A stretch of 64,000 nt of DNA, from NCBI GenBank assembly GCA_037102815.1, contig BTPP01000001.1, positions 6,721,001 to 6,785,000 of the forward strand, given 5' to 3'. Positions 1-11,198 of the stretch are shown here, piece by piece. This DNA comes from Neurospora intermedia (lineage: Eukaryota > Ascomycota > Sordariomycetes > Sordariales > Sordariaceae). The notes under the pieces were generated by a model that did not search any database, was not told the origin of the DNA, and saw nothing but the letters and a program-made list of their open reading frames with translations. The position numbers and the translations under genes are program-made. Within the stretch, counting starts at the first letter, position 1, and each line of letters starts with the position of its first letter.

Positions 1-598
1 AGTGCCATTTGCCAATCAATGAGCTACAAGAACATAAAATTGATCCCACCAGTAAAAGCTTCATCGATGTCGACTGGACATATTCTTGGCGGATCTGCGA
101 GTCCATGGGCTGCCGTTGGCTCTTGGGACCTGGGAAGGAACAACCCTCGTCAGTGAGACACTCTCTTCTGCAACATGAGCGCAAGGAAATCGTTCCTGGC
201 TTGCGGCGTGAAACCACCATGTTCTATTGCACTATCAGCTGCCCTCAACAACTCAAAGTGCGTCGTCGTTGTGGCCCGTGCCCGGTCAAGAAAGATAGCA
301 AACCAGCACTACATTTACATCCGACCTTCTGCCACCTTGTCTGGCCTTTGCCTAGTAGAAATCATCAAGAAATGCTGTGATGGGGAACATGTAAGATATA
401 TTCAACCTAGGTAGCCTTGGGCCCGGCTACCTACCTAATTGTAACCTGGACAAGGGTCTCGTCCATCCAATCCACCTTTCCCTTGTACTTCCTTCACACC
501 AGCTTCGATTTCCCATCACAGCATCCCACCGTCTCAAAGTCCCATGATCAACCCCTTATCCCACCACCCAGTTTGCTTCAACCTCTCTCACTTTAATT
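1..598. other. Intergenic, no supported gene
   Basis: This stretch lies beyond the 3' end of the NACHT gene. Two overlapping plus-strand frames (9-380 and 175-414) have no recognisable domain and no splice context. A CCTAGGTAG-type motif occurs at about 406-414. I see no gene here that I can support. Confidence 0.5.
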
Positions 599-3309
599 CT
601 AATTGCCACTCGCAAACTTCACTACCCACCTCTCCGGAAAGATTTCCTCCTCTCTCAAATACGCCAACACCGTCGTCCGCTCCGCAAACTGCACATACTC
701 CCTATACACCCTCCCCAACTCGCTCGCCATCCTTTCCGTATGATCCTTCTTCGTATCCAATGCGCGCCACAACACCATCTCCTCAAACATTCCCGCCCTC
801 AACAGCAACTTCAACCGATCCCTCACCAACTCCCCCTTCCTCCTTTCTCCATCCATCCCCCCTTGTGACCCCCCAATCAAAGCCGAACGTACCCACTCCC
901 TCCTAGCTTCCACATCCGCCAACCGCGGCGGATCTACCTCATCGAGCCGCAACAACTCCCTTCCTTGTTCCGTCTTCGTCAAGAATTCAACCAAGCTCGG
1001 TTGGAGGAGACACACTTCCATTGTTGATTCCGGGGCTGGTACCGTGCAGTCCATCTCTAGTATCTTGTCCACTTTGTCGCCAGGGATAGGGGGGTGGTCC
1101 ATCTTACGCAGGGTGATGAAGGGGTACAGCCGTTCCTGGATCTGCTTTTTGACAGACTTGCATGTGGAGCGGATGTCGGGTGGTTCTTGGAAGGAGCCTT
1201 TGAGGAGACAATTGTGGATTAAGTGGTCGTAGAGACAGAGAGTTAGTTGTAATAGGGAAAGGGGGCGGTTGGAGCGGAGGGAGGAGAGGGAGTGTAGGTG
1301 GTCGGTGAGAAGGAGATGCATAATTCGGGAGAGGGAGTGAATTTCCAGTTTGGAGTGGGAGGTGTGGAATTGGGTGAGGAGGGAGGAGTAGAGGGGTTCG
1401 GAGCGGGAGAGGGGTGGGGGCAGGTCGTCGTCGGAGGAGAAGGAGGACGAGGACGAGGAGGTTTGGCGCTTAATGTGATCTAGAGCGTCGAGCACTTCGG
1501 TGAAGGAGCCGTTGCATTTGCTAAGAACTTTCCAAGCGAAAGAGTACCGCTGGTTGAACCAGAGATGGCCAAGAGTGTGGTGGCATAGAGTCTTAATGTC
1601 GTGACGCAGGAGGGAGACTTCGAGGTGGAGTTGTAACTTCCAGTGTGTCTGGTGAAAGATGCCTTCAGGCCTGGCAGTTACAATCATCTTAGCGTCAGTG
1701 TAGTAGTTGAGAAAATGTATGAACTGCGTGGGTTCGGGCTCTAACCAGGGTTGCATGTCGGAAAGGCAGTGGTCGGTAACATCGCGAGGGATGTCTTCGT
1801 GTTCGGGATAGCCAGGACTGGGTGGTTTCATGTCGAAGCCACTTGGCCCATCGATAAAGATAAAGACCTTTTTCTTCCTCTCTTTGGCGTCTCTGAGGAC
1901 AGTCCATAAGAGGTTCCAAAGCTCGTAGCCTTCCCATTTGGCACTTGTCTTGTACTGCGCTCGGTGCCACTCCCTGGTATCGGACACCAAGTGGTGGAAA
2001 TGCATGTCAATCAGGACCGGATCTTGTTCGAAGAGCTGGAAAAGCAGGTTGAGAAGCATGCCTTGGGTGGTTCGATGCATAAGATCTCCGTTGTGGTCGA
2101 AATAGTGTGACAGCACGATAGGAGTTTCCTCGTCTTCCGGCCTTTTGAGTATTGCTGCATTTCGTTGTGCTTCGTATACCAAATACTTCATCAACACGCT
2201 CTTTCCGGTTCCTGGATCTCCGGAAATCCAAAAGCGTCGGTCAAGGTACGTGTGAATAGGAGCCTTGAGCCATGCACCAAAGGTTTCTTTGACATCGGCG
2301 ATAGACGCATTGAGAATCCGCTGGCATGTACCAGGACAAGGCTCGGAAATGGCCTCGAAGCGTGAGTTCCGATTGGAATAGCGGACACTTTGCATCACCC
2401 TTATGCGGATATTAGCGAAAGCTGGCTTGCGCACAGCCTCAAAGAAAGCATCTTCTGTCTCTGCATCGAAGGATTCCTTGAGCCCGTTGACCATGGCCGG
2501 TTGCGCAGAATGATTCAACATTGAAATGATCCGGATGAGGCCATGTAGATACCGATCATTGTTCTTGATCCATTCAAAATCGGTGCGCCGAATCAGTGAG
2601 TGTGCCTCCTCTGGGGAACTGGTTAGGTCCTGGTGTTAGTTCCATATCATCTCTCATGATTCATCAGGCCGGTATGGTATTTGGGAGTCGAGACGTACCA
2701 AAGCTTGCCCAAATATTCCATCCCAAGCAATCTCGTGTCAATGTCCTCCAGCCTCCTTCTTACACGATTTCTGTGCACATAGTCTCACGTCAGTATTGCC
2801 CCCTAAACCCGTTGTCCAAGCAAGACTTCAAGAGAAACTTACTGCTTCTCTTTCATACCCCCACCCCACGTCTGCTGCGTCCGTACAAATACCTTGTCTC
2901 GCATCGCATACTCCCGGATCCAGCGGGAACAATTTTTTGTTAGCTTCACCAACTTTTTCGCTTCTACGTTTGTCTCCTGTGTAATAGTTACGTAGTGCGG
3001 ATGCCTCTCAAGCACCGCCGACACCTCAAACATTTTCTCCCACCACTCGCGGCCATCACCAGCGGACCTAATAATTCTTAGCGCTGCCTTGATGCAGCGG
3101 ATGAGACGGGTGAGGAGTTCGAGAGTGAGGAAGGTATCGAGAAAGATGGGTTGGATAGTCCCGGATGCGGTGGTATCAGGCGCGGCACCATCGGGATCGG
3201 TGTTCGAAGTACTGGTAGTCGGGCTGGGTAACGTGTAGGCAGGCGGCAAGGTTTCAAAACGGGTGTAGGGGGGTAGAAGAGGATTGAGGTCTGCGCTCAA
3301 GTCTTCCAT
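599..3309 (-). CDS. NACHT-domain STAND NTPase (NLR-like), three exons
   Basis: I read three exons on the minus strand: 3309-2843, 2770-2699 and 2618-599, giving about 852 residues. Introns are GTAAGT...CACAG and GTACGT...CTAACCAG; the second has an ACTAAC branch-like site, and the phases join cleanly. The central block shows a P-loop GDPGTGKS at about residues 313-320, a hydrophobic strand KVFIFIDG near residue 430 in the Walker B position, and MIVTARPEG, which fits the sensor strand of NACHT NTPases. The roughly 190-residue N-terminal part is helical and not assigned to a known effector domain. The C-terminal half is helical without clear ankyrin, WD or TPR repeats. Fungal proteins of this class act as signal-transducing switches, several in heterokaryon incompatibility or nonself response; that role here is inferred. 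Walker B is odd: the usual acidic pair after the strand is replaced by GPSGFD. The start is the first ATG of exon 1. Confidence 0.8.
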
Positions 3310-4900
3310 TGTTGTTGAGTGCTATCCCGTTGCTGTGTATGTGTCTTGGTGTTGGGTACTTTGAGTTAGGTGAGCGGTTCGTCTTTGGAGTTCAGAAGGT
3401 GATGGCAAAGATACCTACACTACGGTATCAAGGGTTCTATATGTAGAGAACAGAGATCTAAAAGGAGATAGTTAGTGTGGGTCATGTTTATCCCACTCGG
3501 CTGCTTGACGGTGTTGAGCGTTTGATGGATCCGAATTGATGGGATTGTTCGATGATTCATGCAGCATGCTGGCTCCGGGTGCCATGGATCTCCTACAATA
3601 TAAACCATTCAATAACCCAGCTCTAACACTCGTTCAGCTCCATGGAGCGCAGTGCCGTGACTCTTCCTGTATCGGCGGTTCCTATACACACCTAGAGGTA
3701 GCCGGGTAGATGATAACGCGCTAATGTGTGGAGCTCGAAACTGCGATGGAATCTTATCAGCAAAACTGCTTCATTGGCGGTGTGGGAGATAGTGGGATAG
3801 CACTAACACGCTACTTACGCACAGTGTCGTCTAGGTGTTGTGCTGTGCTGTGCGGTGCGCTCGCCGTTGTTCAATACCATTTATCCCACTAAAATTGCCA
3901 ACAAATGCCAGACTTTGTCACCATGTCGAAATTACCGGAGTGGTAAATCGGGTGATTTCCAACTATGTCAAGCACGAAGATAAGTTGGTGAAGATATTCT
4001 CTATTGTGTATATGGTCGTGTCGTCGATCATCGGGTTCGGACGAAACGGGTCGGCACCAATGTATGGATTGGCGTACTGCTATTCTGTGTCAATCGGCTG
4101 TCGGTTCGAGAGGGCGAATGGCCGCCGCGCGGCAGGAATAGGGAGAGACAAGTGATAAAGACTGAATGCATGGGAGAATTGACGAATGTAAGGATAAGAC
4201 ACATTGGTGGAAGATGGGTGTGATGATTATTTTCTGAGAAAGGGTGATTGTTGGATGTGAGAAGAAGAGGGGATGTCAAGGCAAGAAATAGGTGGCGACA
4301 GCAAAAACCAACCGAAGGCAGAAACCAAAGAGCAGGTTCTTTCCTGTTCTCCCGCGTCTGCACGTCAAACACAGATGCACAAGATGTAATGTACATTAAC
4401 AACCTCAAAAGGCCGCTGCATAATAGTGCTCTAAGAGATGGCATTACTGCACCGTCCGCGTACAGTCCTGGCAAACTTGAGCAAAGGGAAGTTTTTGAGC
4501 GGAAAATCACCGAAACATCTTCTGTCCACGACCAGACATCAATGCGGCAGGATACACAAGACCAACACTTGGTCAACATCTCTTATTTGCACAGCTCACC
4601 TACAGGTAACCACGAGCATCAGACAACTATATACAAGAATGCGAGTCGATCCGAGAACCAACACGCGCCAACGAGATGCTTTCCAATCTGTCTGCAAAAG
4701 CCAACAGATCGGCCACGGTACCAACATCAACGCAGAAAGCCGAGAACATTCAAGCCTCAAAATCACCCTCCAGACCCTCAAGTCATTCCATCCTTGACCT
4801 TCAAGCTAACCATTGCGTCCCTCCAGTCCCGCTTCAAGACCAAGCAAGATCCATCTCTCCACAAGACATCACCACTTCCTTGACAGACCAAACCGCTCGC
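3310..4900. other. Intergenic between the NACHT gene and the xylanase
   Basis: This contains the 5' flank of the NACHT gene and the 3' flank of the xylanase. Opposing frames of 183 codons (4028-4579, minus) and 211 codons (4248-4883, plus) overlap each other and show no domain, so I treat them as chance. One copy of the dispersed octamer TAGAGGTA lies at 3693-3700. Confidence 0.5.
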
Positions 4901-5862
<962 letters not shown>

Positions 5863-5945
5863 TTCGATGTCTTTGTCCTAGACTGGAGGGAGGAAGTGCT
5901 GAGGATGAGGACCAGGAAATCCGAGTGATTGCCTCGGGAGGTTAC

Positions 5946-5959
5946 CCGGGGGTTATATA
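5946..5959 (-). promoter_or_regulatory. TATA box (5953-5959) with adjacent CCGGGG (5946-5951)
   Basis: Read on the minus strand, TATATAA lies about 90 bp upstream of the xylanase ATG, a normal distance. CCGGGG, which fits the carbon-catabolite repressor consensus SYGGRG, lies just downstream. The TATA call is fairly safe; the repressor site is only a consensus match. Confidence 0.5.
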
Positions 5960-6394
5960 TCGTTCGTCACTGCTGTTCAGTCCATGAATATGATAGATCG
6001 CCCCATGGGGGGTCCGCGGTAAAAGCTTCCGTTCTATTGACACAGGCGCATTGTTTCCTGGAAATGAGGGATGTTTGAAGATTCGTGCACCTTGGGCTTG
6101 GCTGGCTTGGCTGAGGTTTGGTGGTGTGGTGTTGCAACCCTGTTCTTGGATTTCCATGGGGAAGCCGATTTTAGCACACTGCAATGTAACCATTCCAAGA
6201 CCTCGACGCGTTATACGATCTTTCTTTGATCGAGTTACGCTTGGATTCTTGACATTGGGTGATCGGATCAGTCGAGGTCGCCAAGCACCCTTTTTGGCGA
6301 AGTGGTGGACTCGTCCTGCAGTAGCTAGCCCAACGGGTTCAACCATCGGCATCTCCCAGTTAGTTGCCTCTCCGTTTCTCGGCATGCGGGGATG

Positions 6395-6635
6395 TTAGCC
6401 GATAGGTGTCTGTTGAACTCGTCTTCCCCTTTACCCCATAGGTGAACTAGCAGAATCTGGGGTTGCCAAGCTCAAAGCTAGATCCGGTTAGAGTTTCCCT
6501 CGTGGCCGGTGACCCTTGTTCTGGTCTGCTACGGCCGAGCATGATCTTAATCTCAGCGAAGAGACTGTCAACTCGGTGGTTTTTTTCCTTCTCAGTCTTT
6601 GCTCTCTGGAAGCGTAATCTCTGAGACCATTAGCC
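6395..6635 (-). promoter_or_regulatory. Two GGCTAA motifs (6395-6400, 6630-6635) upstream of the xylanase
   Basis: GGCTAA is the core bound by the XlnR/XYR1 xylanolytic activators. Two minus-strand copies lie about 530 and 770 bp upstream of the xylanase start. The motif is short, so chance occurrence is possible; the gene context makes it plausible. Confidence 0.35.
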
Positions 6636-7763
6636 CTGGAATACTGTTTTCTTTCCTTGACCACTCCCCGGTTATCTACCTCATCAGCCCTGCCCAAAGT
6701 GAAGTAGACATAACAGCAATTATTGTCGTCGTCAACCAGGCTAGAGCCTCCAAGCATCAGCGTAGCATCACCTACCACCCCCCAGCACCGGTTGAATTGC
6801 GGGGATGCTGCAGCTCCAGGAAAGACCGCACTGCAAATGCCGATTAACCTGGAGGCTAAATAGCTGTCAATGCGACTTAAGACCGTTCTTAAACCCCTTC
6901 TACAGCTTCTCTTTTTTTGGGAAGGGTTCTTGGCAGGGCGGTCCCAGTCACAGTGGCAGGGAATCTAGCAGGGACCGGTTGAGCTCGTGACGTGCTGAAG
7001 TGGCCGAAATAGGAAATTCACGGTGGACAAAGACCGAAAACATCTGAAATGGGACAGTAGGATGTCCTTTTGGTCGTCGTTCGGTTTCGAATGCTCTTGG
7101 GCGCTCGATGACAGGAAGATGAAGGGCGATGATCATGGAGTCCAGAACAATCATCGACCCACCTGAAGTACACAAATTGAAGTCGGAGACCAACGCGGGA
7201 TTTGGATCCTGGACCTGGTAGCCTGGCCTGAGGAAGGAGCACTAGAAAATGGAGAGAAGGAACGATCTTTGTGATGGATCATGTGCCTGGAATGTTCCCA
7301 GTTGCTCAGCATGAGCGCAGGACCCTTTCTTTGGAATCTGAGCTCTTTCTTTCGGGTAAATTGGTCTTGGGTAGCATTTGACACCAATTCCGCAAGAATG
7401 TCGAACACAGAACCGTCCTCGATTTTTAGAAGTTGTGAGTGCTGAAGAAACGAAACATGAGGTTGAGAGCTCCTGCCATCTTGGCGTTGACCCAACATCT
7501 CATTTGCTCGCAAGCTTGTCTCGAAAGGAAAGAGCAAAGGCAAAGTTCCGATTGTAGGCGCTCCTATCTCGGGTAGATGCATAAACTCATTCCTTTTTAT
7601 CATCGCCATTGCCGCCACCACTGGTCCAGGCTCCCACTCCTGTCATCATCTCATGAAACCGCCACCTTGAACTTGATCAGACGTTGTTCTCGTCCCGAAC
7701 TTCCACTTTCTCCTCGAGTTGTCGTCAAAACCTGCCATCGTCAGATCCTGCCATTATTCCCAG

Positions 7764-8027
7764 TCACAACATTGCCTTTCCACTCTTCCCATCCAACTCA
7801 ACCACATTCCTCCCCTCCCCCTTATCATCCTTTTTCTGCAATTCCTTGACGATCTCAGGCCACCGCTTGTAGGTATCTCCCTCAGCATCAAATCCCAACA
7901 GCCACTCCTCCCTCAGCAGCCAAAGCTTCTCTGGAACCTTCCAGACCCCTTCCAGTCCATCCCAGTCCGCCTTATGCCACCTTTCTCTTGTCTTTGGTCC
8001 CATGGCTTGGGCTTTGTGCACCCTTTC
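7764..8027 (-). pseudogene. In-frame C-terminal continuation of the FAD monooxygenase after a stop codon
   Basis: Directly after the TAA that ends the upstream frame, the same frame stays open for 87 codons, reading ERVHKAQ...TRERWHKADWDG. This is the C-terminal helical segment that normally follows ...YEKLRY in salicylate-hydroxylase-like flavoproteins. The stop falls where a Tyr codon (TAC or TAT) is expected. An intron starting at the local GTAAGA would have to remove these family-like residues, so I favour a nonsense change in the host gene. Confidence 0.6.
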
Positions 8028-9185
8028 TTACCGCAGTTTCTCGTAAGCTTTGAGGGCTGTCGGGACCACCTGCTCCTTTGACATCTCCCCCCTTTTGTTG
8101 CTTTGGCAGGCAAGCTGCAAACACGCAGCCACTACAGTCCCGTCTTCAATGCTTTGACTAGCGCCTTGAATCGACGTCTTCAGAAACGGGTGCGCCGCGT
8201 CTCCTATGAGCGCGATTCTTCCCTTGGGACTGACAAACGTCGGCAACGGTTCGTGGTAGACAAGCTTGAAGTCGATCAACTTCCCCGGCGGCGTAGCTTT
8301 GACCAGTTCCCTCACCACAGGACACCATCCCTCAAGGTAAGCCAAAGCCTCTTCCGACTTTCCTGGGAACTGCCACGACTCTTCAATGTTGCCGTCGTCG
8401 ATGTGGGTAAACACCCAGTTGATCTCGCTGCCGCCCTTAATGCTAGAAACCAGAAAGTGAATGTCCGGTCCAATATACCCCTCATGTTGATCTCCCTTTT
8501 CCACCAGATGTTTCGTAATTGGATTCTTCGCAATCACAGGTTCAGAAGGGAACCAAGCTCTGTAGACCGCGTACCCCGAACTCTTGGGCTGCTCATCCTC
8601 CTCCAGTCCCAGTACCAACTTCCTCCCTCTCGACCGAACCCCCTCAGCAGCCAACAAAGCATCACCCATCACTTTCTCCATCTTCCCAACTGGGCCCATA
8701 ATCACCACCCCAGCATGTGGTCCCTTTTTCTCATCTCCATCACTTTCAAAATACTCCACAACCCTCACCCCGAACCTCACCTCCACTTCTTCCTTTCTCG
8801 TCTTCACAAACTCATACACCAACCGATGCAATTCCCCTCTATGTCCATTTATTCTTCTCCCCCACTTATTTTCCTCCGCAAAATCCTGCCTGGTCACGAA
8901 TTCCCCCTGGTAATGAAACAAATCCAACCAATCCGTCTGTCGGGAAATTTCTTCCATTCGTTCTGCCACCGACGACGTATCTGGAAATACCCACTTCTCA
9001 AAGGCGCGCGACCCATTGGGATCGAAAGAAATGATGTCTCCGTAGCGAGTGATTTCGTCAATGGAAGGAACTTTTTCCAACAGCGTGACTCTATGACCTT
9101 TGCGAGCGCATTCGATGGCGGCGGAGAGACCGGCGAAACCGGCGCCAACTATTAGGATGTGGAGTTGGTTGGCGGGGGTTGTCAT
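8028..9185 (-). CDS. FAD-dependent aromatic monooxygenase (salicylate hydroxylase-like), apparently cut short
   Basis: Flavoprotein monooxygenase of the PHBH/salicylate-hydroxylase superfamily; these use NAD(P)H and O2 to hydroxylate aromatic or secondary-metabolite substrates. The 385-residue frame begins with a Rossmann FAD-binding motif GAGFAGL near residues 14-20, followed by a strand ending LLEK that binds the ribose. A weak DG-type motif (LLAAEGVRS) lies mid-protein, and the second FAD motif LIGDAAHPF is near residues 325-335, followed by QGASQSIEDG. Family members are usually about 420-480 residues. This frame stops at KAYEKLR, and the missing C-terminal part is found in frame just downstream (7764-8027). 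The catalytic core is complete, so a truncated product could still fold, but the terminal helix that packs on the core would be missing. The substrate cannot be told from sequence. No biosynthetic cluster surrounds it. Confidence 0.8.
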   Translation of the reverse strand: MTTPANQLHILIVGAGFAGLSAAIECARKGHRVTLLEKVPSIDEITRYGDIISFDPNGSRAFEKWVFPDTSSVAERMEEISRQTDWLDLFHYQGEFVTRQDFAEENKWGRRINGHRGELHRLVYEFVKTRKEEVEVRFGVRVVEYFESDGDEKKGPHAGVVIMGPVGKMEKVMGDALLAAEGVRSRGRKLVLGLEEDEQPKSSGYAVYRAWFPSEPVIAKNPITKHLVEKGDQHEGYIGPDIHFLVSSIKGGSEINWVFTHIDDGNIEESWQFPGKSEEALAYLEGWCPVVRELVKATPPGKLIDFKLVYHEPLPTFVSPKGRIALIGDAAHPFLKTSIQGASQSIEDGTVVAACLQLACQSNKRGEMSKEQVVPTALKAYEKLR

Positions 9186-9695
9186 TGTGATTTGTGTAGG
9201 AGACGTGATGGATTAAATGAAGGTTATTGCGAGGGTTAAAGACTGGAGGTTGTTGGATGGATTTGGCGGTGGTAAAGTCTATTGCGTTGTTGTCGTGATG
9301 TGGTGTGGTGGGTAATGACTGTGCCGGACGAAAGTTGAGAAGGATTGGATGACTATCGGCCGGCCATTCTTTTGGACGCCGATTTCTGGAAGCTGGCCAT
9401 GTCGGCGCAAAATGAACGGCATGTGTGATGGCTAGAGTGACAGGTAGGAATGTACGAGGCAAAAGATCATCAAATGGCATACAGGCTGAAGTGCCGACCC
9501 CGCTCGTGACCGCGATATTAGTGATGTTGGAGTTGTAAGTTCATAAAGTACCTTCGCATGTCTGAAGCGCGTTGGCGATATTGTACAAAGCCGTTGCTGA
9601 GCCCATGACTGGGCCCACCGATGCGACGACTCACGCTGGAGCAAATGATGTAGTGTAACCGCAATGTCCGTTTCGGCTGTAGTGTAGTAAGCCCT

Positions 9696-9697
<2 letters not shown>

Positions 9698-9727
<30 letters not shown>
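9698..9727 (+). repeat. Poly-T tract, 30 bp
   Basis: An uninterrupted run of T is followed by ACCTCC, with GGAGGT shortly after. It may be a homopolymer microsatellite or the tail of an old retroposed insert; no other element parts are visible. Confidence 0.6.
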
Positions 9728-9730
<3 letters not shown>

Positions 9731-10275
9731 TCCTTTCGGAGGTAGAAAGGCTCTGAGTCGGGGCTAGAAGACCTTCCCTTTACTTCACTAGTAGAGGTAC
9801 ACAGTCTAGACTACACCCTGAACAAATGCAAGCATAAGCAGGAGTCCAAGAGATTAGAGACCTCGGAAATCTCGGACTCTGCCCGCGACGTCAAAGAAAT
9901 CTAACCTAATGGAAGCAGACGCTGATCGGAGGTGAAACATAGAGTGTACGCAGTAGCCATGCTTTGATCGACACAGCGGACGGGTGCTTCCGTGCCATAG
10001 ATATGGACAGCGATTCCATACATAGTACAGGCGACGACGATCAGCTTTTCCAGATTTGGCAACGAGCTGCTCGGCTCCTTAGGACAAATGTCTCTATGAC
10101 AACAGCTATAACTATATAGCTTGCAATTTGCAAGGTGACGAATGTGAATGGCTGAAGAGAGTGCCGAGTATAAATGAGACGGACGTCCCCGCACCCGGTA
10201 ATATCCAGTTGCTACTGGCAAACTGGCAAATATGCCACGAGCCCGGCAGTTTAAGTACTTGCCCAACATGCTGGG

Positions 10276-10282
10276 TATATAA
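10276..10282 (+). promoter_or_regulatory. TATA box of the DUF8021 gene
   Basis: TATATAA lies 116 bp upstream of the ATG at 10,398. A second TATA-like site (TATAAG near 10,369) is too close to the start codon to serve a normal leader, so I prefer this one. Confidence 0.4.
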
Positions 10283-10397
10283 TGAGGCGGGATGCTGGGG
10301 GAGAGCACTGGTGGTTTCGCTTGAAACACTCCCGAGGTGAAGTTTTCCCATCTTCGTTCCTCAACGCCGTATAAGAAGTGAATAAACCACCGACATC

Positions 10398-11198
10398 ATG
10401 ATGCGCCTCTTCTTTACCCTCCTCTCCCTCACCCCCTTGGCCCACGGGGCACCCACGGCTGGCGCAGCCACCTGCGACCGCGACTTCCTCAAAGCCCAAG
10501 CTGCCTCCTACGTCGCCGCCCAAAAGGCCGGAACCCCCTCTCTCCTAACCAACTCTTCCTCCTCCACCGGCTCAACCATCACCTACACCCAAAACTTCAA
10601 GACCGCCACCCTCTCCACTGGCATTTTGTCCACCCCTTTACGCATCGACCACAACCGCAGCATCTACGACACCACGCAATGTGCTACCTACACCGAGCTC
10701 ATCAGCACCGAACCCAACAAACAACACGTCATCGGCACCCAACTCCGCTTCTCTCCCGAGACCTTGACCCTCTCCAAAATCGAAACCATCGTCACCTCCA
10801 AAGGCGACTGGCTCTTCGACCCATCTTCCACACTCAAGTACTCCTCTCAACAATCCTCCCAAGGGCTATGGGACGAAATTCCCCTCGCCAAGCGGGACAC
10901 GCGCGCGGTAATCCAAGCGGCTGGCGACGCGTACCTGGATTTGTTCAATGACAAGAGCGTCAAAGTGCCGTGGGGAACGCCGTGCGCACGATTAGAAGGC
11001 GGGACTTATATCCAGCCCAGTTGCAATGTGGGCGTGCCGAGCGGGATCAAGAATGTGGATAGACGGTTTGTGGTGGATGAGGTGATGGGCACGGTGGATG
11101 TTTTCTTTGATTTTGCGGGGGCGCAGCCGGATAGTCATGAGTTTAGGGTGGAGGGGGGGAGGTTGAGGTTGGTGCATACAATGACTGTTATGAAGTAG
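10398..11198 (+). CDS. Secreted DUF8021-family protein
   Basis: A single-exon gene of 266 residues. Residues 1-17 (MMRLFFTLLSLTPLAHG) form a signal peptide, followed by the mature start APTAG. The rest follows the DUF8021 pattern of fungal secreted proteins: a CDRDFL start, an IDHNRSIYDTTQCATYTEL block around residues 82-100, a GDWLFD strand, the DTRAVIQAAGDAYLDLFND helix, the VPWGTPCARLEGG turn, and a C-terminal DSHEFRVEGG...TMTVMK strand. The arrangement suggests a small SnoaL/NTF2-like fold. Cys26, Cys94, Cys197 and Cys209 (approximate) could form disulfides, and several N-x-S/T sites are present. The molecular function of the family is unknown to me. The start is the first of two adjacent ATGs; the second would change only one residue. 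Confidence 0.88.
   Translation: MMRLFFTLLSLTPLAHGAPTAGAATCDRDFLKAQAASYVAAQKAGTPSLLTNSSSSTGSTITYTQNFKTATLSTGILSTPLRIDHNRSIYDTTQCATYTELISTEPNKQHVIGTQLRFSPETLTLSKIETIVTSKGDWLFDPSSTLKYSSQQSSQGLWDEIPLAKRDTRAVIQAAGDAYLDLFNDKSVKVPWGTPCARLEGGTYIQPSCNVGVPSGIKNVDRRFVVDEVMGTVDVFFDFAGAQPDSHEFRVEGGRLRLVHTMTVMK

Larger units (their letters stand above)
5863..7763. other. Upstream region of the xylanase, no second gene supported
   Basis: Apart from the promoter sites listed, this 1.9 kb shows only short frames. A 156-codon minus frame at 7151-7621 has no domain and no supporting splice or start context. I cannot support a gene here. Confidence 0.45.
9186..10397. other. Divergent intergenic region
   Basis: This is the shared 5' flank of the flavoprotein (minus) and the DUF8021 gene (plus). 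It holds a 30-bp poly-T tract, one TAGAGGTA octamer (9792-9799) and TATA-like sites near 10,276 and 10,369. No gene is supported. Confidence 0.5.

Noticed and set aside
4028-4883. Opposing frames of 183 and 211 codons between the NACHT gene and the xylanase
   Set aside because: They overlap on opposite strands, lack domains, have composition of non-coding DNA and no splice support.
8016-8030. Intron starting at GTAAGA at the end of the FAD monooxygenase frame
   Set aside because: The supposed intron would remove sequence that looks like the conserved family C-terminus in the same frame; a nonsense codon explains it better.
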